Counted from the stretch's first letter, positions 7,920-13,864 are shown. The stretch: DNA of 34,475 nucleotides from UBA1189 sp045647345 (GCA_045647345.1 JAZRMG010000104.1:1-34475); one strand, 5' to 3'. A program made the numbers and translations. The notes: generated by a model from the sequence alone, not told the origin.

Positions 7920-8533
7920 AACAATCCCTCCTTTCTCAATACTTCTTTACATTGTCTTATAGCCCTTCGCTTCGTGTTATAATAGTTTCCCATTGTGATG
8001 CCTAACAATGCTGCTGTTTCTTCATTACTTTTTTCTTCTACAACAAAATAACGTATTAAGCTGCGATAATTCGGATTAGGCATCAGATGTAAAACTATTG
8101 CAGCATCCTCTTTGGTAAGTTCGTCTGTATCCATAGTAACCGAATCGACAGGTAATCTATCAGCAAGACTGCCGTTTTCTTCCTGTTCACTGTCGTCGAT
8201 GCTGACTACATCTATTTTTCTGCGAAATAATTGATGACAATAATTAGCTACAACAATCTTCAACCAACAAGGAAGACTGCATCCAAAACTAAAGGTCGAA
8301 AGATAGCACCTTCCTGTTGACTCATTAGGAGTCATCAGGTATAGGTATACATCATTGATGAACTCCACACAACTTTCACAATCAGTATAGTATTTATTAT
8401 AAAGAGCATTGAACAATGGATAGCATTTCATATAAAGATACAACCGAGTGATTCGGGTGTCTCTATCCAATATTCCTTTCACTACTTCTTGGTCTGTCAG
8501 TGATTGGATGTATGTTCTGTTTTCGTCAGTCAT
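7916..8533 (-). CDS. ECF-type RNA polymerase sigma factor
   Basis: A 205-residue protein with the size and order of ECF sigma factors. Region 2 lies at about 28-105 (core-binding helix near LYNKYYTDCESCVEFINDVYLYLM, then LKIVVANYCHQLFRRK). An acidic linker (110-140) follows. Region 4 has its helix-turn-helix at about 165-200 (YFVVEEKSNEETAALLGITMGNYYNTKRRAIRQCKEVLRKEG). It is the first gene of the minus-strand operon and probably directs its own operon. Unlike SusC/SusD-linked ECF genes of Bacteroidetes, it has no FecR-like anti-sigma gene or TonB receptor nearby. The start ATG at 8533 is followed downstream by an ATGA overlap with the next gene. A short inverted repeat lies 20 bases upstream. 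Confidence 0.9.
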   Translation of the reverse strand: MTDENRTYIQSLTDQEVVKGILDRDTRITRLYLYMKCYPLFNALYNKYYTDCESCVEFINDVYLYLMTPNESTGRCYLSTFSFGCSLPCWLKIVVANYCHQLFRRKIDVVSIDDSEQEENGSLADRLPVDSVTMDTDELTKEDAAIVLHLMPNPNYRSLIRYFVVEEKSNEETAALLGITMGNYYNTKRRAIRQCKEVLRKEGLL

Positions 8534-8552
8534 ACAGTGTTATTTATGCAAC

Positions 8553-8569
8553 TGCTGTTAATCACAGCA
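8553..8569. promoter_or_regulatory. Inverted repeat in front of the sigma gene
   Basis: tgctgt-taatc-acagca, a perfect 6-bp inverted repeat, sits 20 bases before the sigma start. It could be an operator or a small leader hairpin. No standard TAnnTTTG promoter is visible between 8534 and 8615, in line with the operon being read by its own sigma factor (inference). Confidence 0.35.
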
Positions 8570-8615
8570 ACACATCTATCTCGCAGACTCCCAAGTACGA
8601 GCAGCTAACATTTTA

Positions 8616-8961
8616 AAAAGAAAAAACGTGGGAATCTGTACCTGTCACTCGTCCCACTGTTTGAGGCCTTCGCATTGCCCATCCGTCGAAACGAGCAACG
8701 CAGAAGCCCACGCTGATATGTAAAATATAGCCAACAAGGACACAAAGACACTGAAAGCCTTCGAGGAATCCTCGCAGTCGATATGCTATACTGTATATAC
8801 ATATCCCGCAGACATCTACCGTTGCCTTGTCTTTGACGGATAATTGAAAGTTGCGAAGTTCCAAACAGTCAAGCACAAAGCGCTAAGTAAACGCCTTTTC
8901 TTATGTCAAAGAAATCCCACCCGACCTCCTCACCTTGCAGTAAGGCTCAGCGTGGGGTTCT
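8616..8961 (-). ncRNA. Candidate structured ncRNA of about 345 nt
   Basis: The stretch has no convincing gene, but has the marks of an independent minus-strand transcript: a promoter match at 8998-8968 and a hairpin plus T run at its 3' end. A strong internal stem pairs 8706-8693 with 8680-8668 (13 pairs, one bulge, two G-U pairs that are mismatches on the plus strand). Near the 5' end, CCCAC and GTGGG can close a stem around a CCTT/AAGG hairpin. Two short overlapping minus-strand reading frames cross it, but neither has a domain or good start. Identity with a known class (6S, RNase P, tmRNA) could not be shown; tmRNA and RNase P core motifs were looked for and not seen. Confidence 0.55.
8620..8657 (-). 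terminator. Intrinsic terminator of the candidate ncRNA
   Basis: On the minus strand GTGGGA (8657-8652) pairs with TCCCAC (8633-8628), followed by G, six T, C, five T. The loop is 18 bases. It also insulates the sigma operon from upstream transcription. Confidence 0.65.
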
Positions 8962-8967
8962 TGGTTG

Positions 8968-8998
8968 CAAATGTAAACAAAAATTCACAATTAACAAT
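8968..8998 (-). promoter_or_regulatory. Bacteroidetes-type promoter for the candidate ncRNA
   Basis: On the minus strand ATTG (8998-8995), 19 bases, then TACATTTG (8975-8968). The -7 box is a full match to TAnnTTTG and the -33 box matches TTTG in three of four bases. The predicted RNA start is near 8961. Confidence 0.5.
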
Positions 8999-9016
8999 TG
9001 ATAGTTGACAATTATT
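8982..9016. repeat. AT-rich 'aattgacaatt' spacer repeat
   Basis: Several imperfect copies of ttgacaatt/aacaattga occur here. Similar runs lie at 10934-10961 and 12110-12142. Such spacers are common between Bacteroidales genes. Function is unknown. Confidence 0.6.
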
Positions 9017-9029
9017 CGTAAATAATGTT

Positions 9030-9045
9030 GTAAAACATGTTTTAC
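9030..9045. repeat. Perfect 16-bp palindrome
   Basis: gtaaaacatgttttac is identical to its reverse complement. It lies in gene-free DNA and is followed by the short palindromes cgtatacg and cgttaacg. It could be a protein-binding site. There is no further support. Confidence 0.5.
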
Positions 9046-9162
9046 GTATACGATGACGTTAACGATAACGCCGACAAAGCAGCAGAGCTGCGGTTAAAAG
9101 TTGAGGTTTGAGGGATTAGAGTAGACAACTATCTGAAATCATCGATACTACATATTTGAACG

Positions 9163-9323
9163 GTGGATGTTCTCATCCGCTGTACCCGAGTATAGAAATT
9201 TACTCTATCACGTAGAAGCCGATTCCTTGTTTTTTTTACATCAGGAGATGCTGATGCTCATAGCCAACGGATGACACATCCACTGGAACGCAAAATCTTT
9301 AATTGCCAAAGATTTACAGTTCC
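9163..9323. other. Gene-free stretch with nested inverted repeats
   Basis: 9163-9179 pairs with 9268-9283 (GTGGATG...TCATCCG against CGGATGA...CATCCAC). A 6-bp hairpin lies inside (catcag-gagatg-ctgatg, 9239-9256). Next to it, 9285-9300 pairs with 9308-9323 (13 of 16 positions, three-base internal loop). A run of eight T lies at 9231-9238. No open frame of note crosses it. It may be a structured RNA or a remnant of a mobile element end. Confidence 0.45.
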
Positions 9324-9333
9324 ATAATTAATT

Positions 9334-9371
9334 AGAGAAAAGATAAACTCCCGCCTTGGAAGACGAGAGTT
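9334..9371 (-). terminator. Terminator of the AAA_14 ATPase gene
   Basis: On the minus strand 9371-9346 folds into a 10-12 bp hairpin with two G-U pairs (AACTCTCGTCTT against AAGGCGGGAGTT). It is followed by ATCTTTTCTCT and lies 65 bases after the stop at 9436. Confidence 0.6.
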
Positions 9372-9435
9372 GTAATATTTTCATGTCACACATTAAGCCC
9401 TATACTTTTGACATTTTTTCAGGAGTTTACGACAG

Positions 9436-10737
9436 TTATATCTTCCAGACAGGTACAACTTCTATGGTGATGTCACCATAATGCAGCGTGTCGGTCTGAT
9501 TGTATGTTATGATTTTGCATTTCTCGCAATTGGTGGCCTCTACTGCTGCAAGCAAACCATCGACTTCGCGTTTGATGTTCTCCGCATTGAGTTCCCAACA
9601 CACTTGTATCAGCTCTGAGATGTTATCACCGCGCTGCACTACAAAATCACATTCATTGTTTTCAGAAAAATAGAATACGCGGCTATCCACTTCGAGCGTG
9701 CGCTCTATCATGAGATAGACAATATTCTCCAACGCTTTACCCTCATCTTCACTCTGCGACAGCAACACAGCATTGCATAACCCGATATCCGCGACATAAT
9801 ACTTGGCGGGCATGGTACGCTCCTTTACCAACGAACGTGTATACTTGGGGACCCGATGGAATAGAAATATGTTACATGCATAGTCGAGCCACAGATACAA
9901 AGAGTCTTTTGACACCTTCAGTCCTTGAGATTTCAGCTCGTTATATATATTATTGACGCTTGTCGGTTTGGTCAGGTTATTCATCACCCGCTTCAAGAAG
10001 TAACGCACCACTTCGGATGGCGACGAGATATGGTAGTGCTCCATCATATCTCTGAACAACATCGTATTAAAGTAAGATTGCAGTATCTTTACCTTTTCGG
10101 TTTGTCCTTCGGTAAGCACCACCTGTGGAAATCCTCCCTCCTTGCAGTATGCACGGAATGCGTGAGCCAACACTGCTGCTCCATTCTCACTATACTTGTT
10201 TGCCTGTACTGATTTGAAACTGAGATACTCCTGAAAACTCAACGTATATTCTCTACATTCATCGGGCCATCCGCGCAATGCTGATGCCATCTCCTCTGAT
10301 AGCATCTTAGCCGTGCTACCTGTAATGAATATATTCTTGCAATAGTTCTTATATACTCGAAGTACAAACAGTTCCCACCCCTCCACGAGTTGTATCTCGT
10401 CGAAAAACATGTACACATCCTTCAGGCTTTCAGTAGGATACATCTCACGGTAGGATTGCAATATCTCATCAAGATTTTCGGCCTTCAAGTCCATAAGACG
10501 CTCGTCGTCGAATCCAACGAACAGGATTCTTTCGTTTGGGACTCCAGCCTGCAATAACTTGTTGACTGCTAAGCCCAGCAGCGAGGATTTACCACATCGA
10601 CGTATACCCGTTACAGTTACTATTCGACCACTCTGTATCGGCAGCTTAGTCTCTCGTTCGCACAACATAAAGGGAAATTCCTCTTGGTGTAACGCTATTA
10701 TTGCTTGAAAGGTACTCTTGAATTCCATAGTATTCAT
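9436..10737 (-). CDS. AAA_14/DUF4143 family ATPase
   Basis: A 433-residue protein of the common ATP-binding family with an N-terminal AAA_14 domain and C-terminal DUF4143. Walker A is GIRRCGKSS (44-52), Walker B VYMFFDEIQ (108-116), and the sensor is FITGSTA (137-143). LRGWPDECREYTLSFQEYL (154-172) and ADIGLCNAVL (about 318-327) are typical of the family. DUF4143 ends in a nuclease-like beta core (FYFSENNECDFVVQRGD), a pattern related to PD-(D/E)xK folds. The cell role of this family is not established. The gene stands alone with its own promoter and terminator. The predicted transcript start is only about six bases before the ATG at 10737, so the ATG at 10728 is an alternative start. Two operator-like palindromes overlap the promoter. 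Confidence 0.9.
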   Translation of the reverse strand: MNTMEFKSTFQAIIALHQEEFPFMLCERETKLPIQSGRIVTVTGIRRCGKSSLLGLAVNKLLQAGVPNERILFVGFDDERLMDLKAENLDEILQSYREMYPTESLKDVYMFFDEIQLVEGWELFVLRVYKNYCKNIFITGSTAKMLSEEMASALRGWPDECREYTLSFQEYLSFKSVQANKYSENGAAVLAHAFRAYCKEGGFPQVVLTEGQTEKVKILQSYFNTMLFRDMMEHYHISSPSEVVRYFLKRVMNNLTKPTSVNNIYNELKSQGLKVSKDSLYLWLDYACNIFLFHRVPKYTRSLVKERTMPAKYYVADIGLCNAVLLSQSEDEGKALENIVYLMIERTLEVDSRVFYFSENNECDFVVQRGDNISELIQVCWELNAENIKREVDGLLAAVEATNCEKCKIITYNQTDTLHYGDITIEVVPVWKI

Positions 10738-10749
10738 TTATTTATGCCG

Positions 10750-10781
10750 CAAATATAGGCATTTTCCTTTTAATAAGGAAA
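10750..10781 (-). promoter_or_regulatory. Promoter of the AAA_14 ATPase gene
   Basis: On the minus strand TTTC (10781-10778), 20 bases, then TATATTTG (10757-10750), a full match to the -7 box. The spacer is almost entirely filled by palindrome copy 1. Confidence 0.6.
10763..10781. promoter_or_regulatory. Operator-like palindrome, copy 1
   Basis: tttcctt-ttaat-aaggaaa, a perfect 7-bp inverted repeat, lies between and over the promoter boxes of the ATPase gene. A protein bound here would block RNA polymerase. Confidence 0.6.
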
Positions 10782-10795
10782 TGTTTGCGGTTATA

Positions 10796-10814
10796 TTTCC
10801 TTTCAATAAGGAAA
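10796..10814. promoter_or_regulatory. Operator-like palindrome, copy 2
   Basis: tttcctt-tcaat-aaggaaa is the same 7-bp arms as copy 1, 33 bases further upstream, close to three helical turns. The repeat spacing supports cooperative binding by a dimeric regulator. Confidence 0.6.
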
Positions 10815-10870
10815 TAGCGCTTATCTTTTGTCGCTAAAAGGATTTTCACCTACTTCCCGTTCCTATCTGC

Positions 10871-10930
10871 CGAAGTGTCGCCACAGCCCGTTAATGCACT
10901 ATGCATGAGTGGAATAATGGCGACACTTCG
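10871..10930. repeat. 60-bp hairpin element A, beyond the VirE-like gene
   Basis: A perfect 13-bp inverted repeat (cgaagtgtcgcca ... tggcgacacttcg) encloses 34 bases. It lies 38 bases after the 3' end of the VirE-like gene. A matching element lies beyond the HU gene at 13387-13444. Confidence 0.85.
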
Positions 10931-10933
10931 TTA

Positions 10934-10961
10934 GAATTCTGAATTATGAATTGTGAATTCT
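10934..10961. repeat. AT-rich spacer repeat
   Basis: Three imperfect units of gaattctgaatt/tgaattatgaa/tgaattctg lie between hairpin A and the VirE-like stop. Confidence 0.5.
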
Positions 10962-10968
10962 GACAGAG

Positions 10969-12126
10969 TCAGCGATTGATTGGGATCACCGCATACACAC
11001 GGCGGTCGTGGTGCTGGTGGCGGGTGACGCCCATGGCACGGAGGATGCTGCCGAAGCGGTAGGCACTGACTCGCTCCATCAGGCGGGCATTGATGCCATG
11101 CAGGTGCTCGTAAATATCTGCAGAGCTGAGCATCTGTGCCACCTCGCCCTCGTTAGGCAAGCGGTAGTGGCGGAAGAAAAGCTCCTCTACGGGTTGATGG
11201 CGGCGGAAACGGCGGTTGCGCTTCTCAATATCGCGCACCTCATCGGCATTGAACCAATGGCGTTCGCCCTGGGCAAGCAGGTGCATGCACTGGGCATAGA
11301 GCTGGGGATGGGCCACAGGGGTGTCCACATCGATCATCTCGCGGATGTCGAGACAGAGGAAGCGGCGGCTGCCGCTCTCGTCGGTGAGCAGGGCGTGGCT
11401 GTTGCTGGTGCCGATGAACGAGGCGATACGAGGCAACGTGGTGCACTGCTTGGCGTAGGCCTTGCGCATGCGCAGCGTGGTCATCTGCATGAGGTTCTTC
11501 AGCGTGCTCTGCTTGGTGGCCGAGTAGCGATCATACTCGTCGAGGTTGATGAGCAGGCTATCGACCAGGCGGCGTTCACACTGGCTCTCGGCCGAGAGAT
11601 CGAAGTTGTCGGTGTAGAACATACGCAGCTCGGGCGGCAGGAGCAGGCGGCAGAAGGTGCTCTTGTGCATACCCTGCTGCTCGCTCACGAGGATGGGTGC
11701 CACGCTGTTGGCATAGAGGGCATCGTCCCTGCCCTGCGCCTGCATCACCAAGGCAAGCAGCCAGCGGCAGAGGTACTCCACCATGGTCTCATCCGTAGTG
11801 AGGCGGCGCATCAGGGGGCGCAGACGATCCTCGCCATCCCACTCGGGAAGCGAAGCGAAATAGTGCGTCACGGGATGATAGGGCTCGATGTGCATGGACT
11901 CGGCGGCAATGCGCACGCCCTCGGCCCACCACACGTTGTACCCATCGGCCTGGAGGTCGGCCATCCAGGTCTTATAGACGCGCTGGGTGACGGCAGCGAA
12001 CGGTGCATCGCTCCCCTTCGCACGGTATTCCGACTGCTCGGTGAGTACATTGTAGCGCAAGTCGTACTTCTCGCGGAGCAGGGCCTCGATGTCGGGGATG
12101 GTGAGTTTTGAATTGACAATGGACAA
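10969..12126 (-). CDS. VirE/VapE-like superfamily 3 helicase-type ATPase, short form
   Basis: A 385-residue protein of the virulence-associated E family, related to phage and plasmid primase-helicases. An N-terminal region contains the family-typical PYHPVTHYFASLPEWDGEDRL (82-102). The ATPase core has a degenerate P-loop EQQGMHKST (149-157), where His replaces the Gly of GKS, Walker B LLINLDE (191-197), motif C IGTSN (238-242), and an arginine pair in SGSRRFLCLDI (251-261). The C-terminal 70 residues look like a winged helix. Longer relatives carry a primase-like domain in front; it is absent here. The start codon lies inside an AT-rich spacer repeat, so the 5' part may have been lost. Base composition is much more GC-rich than in neighbouring genes. 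It is divergent from the HU gene. Confidence 0.85.
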   Translation of the reverse strand: MSIVNSKLTIPDIEALLREKYDLRYNVLTEQSEYRAKGSDAPFAAVTQRVYKTWMADLQADGYNVWWAEGVRIAAESMHIEPYHPVTHYFASLPEWDGEDRLRPLMRRLTTDETMVEYLCRWLLALVMQAQGRDDALYANSVAPILVSEQQGMHKSTFCRLLLPPELRMFYTDNFDLSAESQCERRLVDSLLINLDEYDRYSATKQSTLKNLMQMTTLRMRKAYAKQCTTLPRIASFIGTSNSHALLTDESGSRRFLCLDIREMIDVDTPVAHPQLYAQCMHLLAQGERHWFNADEVRDIEKRNRRFRRHQPVEELFFRHYRLPNEGEVAQMLSSADIYEHLHGINARLMERVSAYRFGSILRAMGVTRHQHHDRRVYAVIPINR

Positions 12127-12142
12127 TTGAGAATTGACAATT
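12110..12142. repeat. AT-rich 'aattgacaatt' spacer overlapping the VirE-like start
   Basis: Three imperfect aattgacaat/ggacaattga/gaattgacaatt units. The minus-strand ATG at 12126 and codons 2-6 of the VirE-like gene are made of this repeat. Confidence 0.7.
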
Positions 12143-12167
12143 ACTTTTTTCCCATGATCCGAGAACC

Positions 12168-12267
12168 CATCACCCTTAACCTTTAATCGGTCATCGTTAC
12201 TATGAAGTCTTTCGATCTTCGGATTTCGAGCTTCGCTCCTCTTTAACCTATCACCTTTAACCTTTAC
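12168..12267. repeat. Pair of short direct repeats in the VirE/HU intergenic region
   Basis: ATCACCCTTAACCTTTA (12169-12185) and ATCACCTTTAACCTTTA (12250-12266) differ by one base and lie 81 bases apart. They fall in the predicted leader of the VirE-like gene. The rest of 12127-12346 shows no gene. Confidence 0.6.
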
Positions 12268-12346
12268 AATGGCTGTTACTCTGCTTCGCAGCCACTCGAT
12301 TGCATTTTGAAATAGTTTTTTTCATAGTTCCTTATTGTTTACGCAG

Positions 12347-12378
12347 CAAAGTTAATGCACCCAAAAAGCGAAATCAAT
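12347..12378 (-). promoter_or_regulatory. Promoter candidate for the VirE-like gene
   Basis: On the minus strand ATTG (12378-12375), 20 bases, then TAACTTTG (12354-12347). The -7 box is a full match. It predicts a leader of about 210 nt. Confidence 0.5.
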
Positions 12379-12401
12379 AAGATAATTTGGGTGGGTAAAT
12401 G

Positions 12402-12433
12402 CTTGCAAAAGTGCCTTCCGTTTCGTAATTTTG
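12402..12433 (+). promoter_or_regulatory. Promoter candidate for the HU-HIG gene
   Basis: CTTG (12402-12405), 20 bases, then TAATTTTG (12426-12433). It is divergent from the VirE-like promoter. The predicted transcript starts near 12440 and includes the palindrome array at 12451-12540 in a leader of about 275 nt. Confidence 0.55.
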
Positions 12434-12450
12434 CACAAAGAAAAATTATT

Positions 12451-12540
12451 GTATGATGGACAACGTACAGTTGTCCGACCACCATCAATCAACTGGCTGA
12501 TAGCCATCAATCAGTTGTATGATGGCCATCGTACGATGAT
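12451..12540 (+). promoter_or_regulatory. Array of interleaved palindromes in the HU gene leader
   Basis: Alternating gatgg and ccatc cores occur at 12455, 12482, 12504, 12521 and 12526. Nested inverted repeats include ggacaac-gtaca-gttgtcc (12458-12476), tggct-gat-agcca (12493-12505), and the near-perfect gtatgatggccatcgtac (12518-12533 region). This can be read as several binding sites for one protein or as a run of RNA hairpins. Confidence 0.65.
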
Positions 12541-12716
12541 TAAATTAAACATTCGTTTTTAGTTCGGCTGCACTCGCAGTGATAGTTCAAACCTATTTGA
12601 CTCTCGCTCGTTGGTACGAACTTTGAAAATTAAACAGATAGATGGATTCAAATTGCCAAATTGCTCAATTGTAAATAAATAGTACATAGTAAATTCGTAA
12701 ATAGTAAATATCAGAG

Positions 12717-13361
12717 ATGAAACGAGGAACAGCAACCAAGAAGTCGGGCACCATTGCCTACCAGCTCCATGTGAGAAACGACCTGCAAGGCAAGGCCACA
12801 AAGAAGAACCCTACGATGGCGGTGAGCACCGTGAGTAGCGAAGTTGTAACCACCGCTCAAATAGCCAAAGACATCAACCACGCCTGTAGTGCCACCGAGG
12901 CTGATGTGCTATCCGTGCTACAAGCTGTGGGGCAGCGCATCGGCGAGGCCCTACTCGACGGCAACCGCGTGGAGATAGACCACATAGGCACCTTCAGCCT
13001 GGCACTGACCTGCAAGAACAAACGCAAGGAGGATCACATCACGAGCAAGGACATCGAGGTGAGCCGCACCGTCTTCAGCCCCTGCGCCGAGCTGCAACGT
13101 GCCATGCGCGGAGCTGTCATCGTGAGTGGAGGCCCCACGGGAAACAAACAGCTCACCGATGCCGTCATCGAGAAGCGCCTCACGGAGTTTTTCACCACGC
13201 ATCGCAGCATACAGCGCTCGGAGTTTGAGCACGTGTGTGAGTGTAGCCGCTATGCGGCACTGGCCAAAATTAAGGAGTTAGTCAAGGCGGGCAAGCTGGA
13301 GGTGATAGGTAAACAGAACACGAGAGCTTACCAACCCATGCCAGGAGCTTTGGGTTGGTAA
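12717..13361 (+). CDS. HU-HIG family DNA-binding protein with C-terminal winged-helix-like domain
   Basis: A 214-residue protein. Residues 1-125 are an HU/IHF-type fold of the HU-HIG group of Bacteroidetes (TTAQIAKDINHACSATEADVLSVLQAVGQRIGEALLDGNRVEIDHIGTFSLAL), which binds DNA as a dimer. Residues 140-205 (LTDAVIEKRLTEFFTTHRSIQRSEFEHVCECSRYAALAKIKELVKAGKLEVIG) look like a winged helix. The ATG at 12717 fits the HU start (MKRGTATKKSGTIAYQLHVRND). In Bacteroidales such genes often stand next to VirE-like genes, as here. The two are divergent from a shared 590-bp region. Autoregulation through the leader palindromes is possible (inference). Confidence 0.9.
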   Translation: MKRGTATKKSGTIAYQLHVRNDLQGKATKKNPTMAVSTVSSEVVTTAQIAKDINHACSATEADVLSVLQAVGQRIGEALLDGNRVEIDHIGTFSLALTCKNKRKEDHITSKDIEVSRTVFSPCAELQRAMRGAVIVSGGPTGNKQLTDAVIEKRLTEFFTTHRSIQRSEFEHVCECSRYAALAKIKELVKAGKLEVIGKQNTRAYQPMPGALGW

Positions 13362-13386
13362 CGTTGACGATAACGAAAACAATATA

Positions 13387-13444
13387 GAAGTGTCGCCATC
13401 AACGTGCTAATACTCATCGTACTATCTCGTAATGGCAACACTTT
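13387..13444. repeat. 60-bp hairpin element B, beyond the HU gene
   Basis: gaagtgtcgccat pairs with atggcaacacttt (12 of 13 with one G-U, one mismatch) around 32 bases. It is the same arms and similar length as element A at 10871-10930. It lies 25 bases after the HU stop and may act as its terminator. Confidence 0.8.
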
Positions 13445-13493
13445 GGCAGAAGGATTCGCAAGAGGGAGATAAGTTTATTGATTATTTATAGAT

Positions 13494-13757
13494 TCACCCC
13501 TCACTCCACACATATTCCGGTCCGAACCACGCATTGAGCGTATCCTCAACCTTTGCATTGATATCAGGAGTGATCTTATCCTTCACCTTATTATATACAT
13601 AGAGCAGGGCAGCTCCTTCGTCGAGCACGCCAAGGAAACGGTAAACGGCACTGGGCAGAAGACTCAAGGGGGAAATGGTATACATGATGGCTGCATAGAT
13701 GAGTACATGGTCAAGGGTTGATGTATTCTCATCATCCATCACATAGTAGAACTTCAA
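13494..13757 (-). CDS. DUF1232 (YkvA-like) protein, possibly 5'-truncated
   Basis: An 87-residue product with the DUF1232 core: DHVLIYAAIMYTISPLSLLPSAVYRFLGVLDEGAALLYVYNKV (16-58). The family usually shows GxLxYxxSPxDxIPD followed by a DD pair; here SPLSLLP and LDEG replace part of that pattern. Members are small membrane-associated proteins of unknown role, usually with 30 or more residues before this core. The only available start in frame is TTG at 13757. The frame stays open for ten more codons upstream (YVCVKATRPL) without an ATG, then hits TAG and TGA. It could be a real short gene or a decayed remnant. Confidence 0.55.
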   Translation of the reverse strand: MKFYYVMDDENTSTLDHVLIYAAIMYTISPLSLLPSAVYRFLGVLDEGAALLYVYNKVKDKITPDINAKVEDTLNAWFGPEYVWSEG

Positions 13758-13833
13758 CAGAGGACGGGTGGCCTTTACACAAACATACTATCACGTTATT
13801 CGCAAGTTCTCAGACACCTCTACACATACATTT

Positions 13834-13864
13834 GGGACGAACGGCCTTGCTGTAGGGACGAACG
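13834..13864. repeat. 10-bp direct repeat
   Basis: gggacgaacg occurs at 13834-13843 and 13855-13864, one copy every 21 bases (two helical turns), upstream of the SDR promoter. It could be an activator site. This is weak evidence. Confidence 0.4.

Noticed and set aside
8605..8876. Two overlapping minus-strand frames of 65 and 87 codons
   Set aside because: They have no domain, overlap each other, end within the terminator-like T run, and the strand shows RNA-type wobble pairs. Treated as ncRNA.
8616..8961. tmRNA or RNase P RNA
   Set aside because: No alanyl-tRNA-like ends, TPsiC/CCA arm, or AGAGGAAAGUCC-type core was found in either strand.
11008..12111. 367-codon plus-strand open frame opposite the VirE-like gene
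   Set aside because: It is rich in Ala, Gly, His, Leu and Val without domains, a shadow of the GC-rich codons of the recognised gene on the minus strand.
12450..12540. CRISPR-like array
   Set aside because: The units are interleaved palindromes without equal repeats, regular spacers or cas genes.
12559..12801. 80-codon minus-strand frame over the HU gene start
   Set aside because: It overlaps the recognised HU-HIG start and has no homology pattern.
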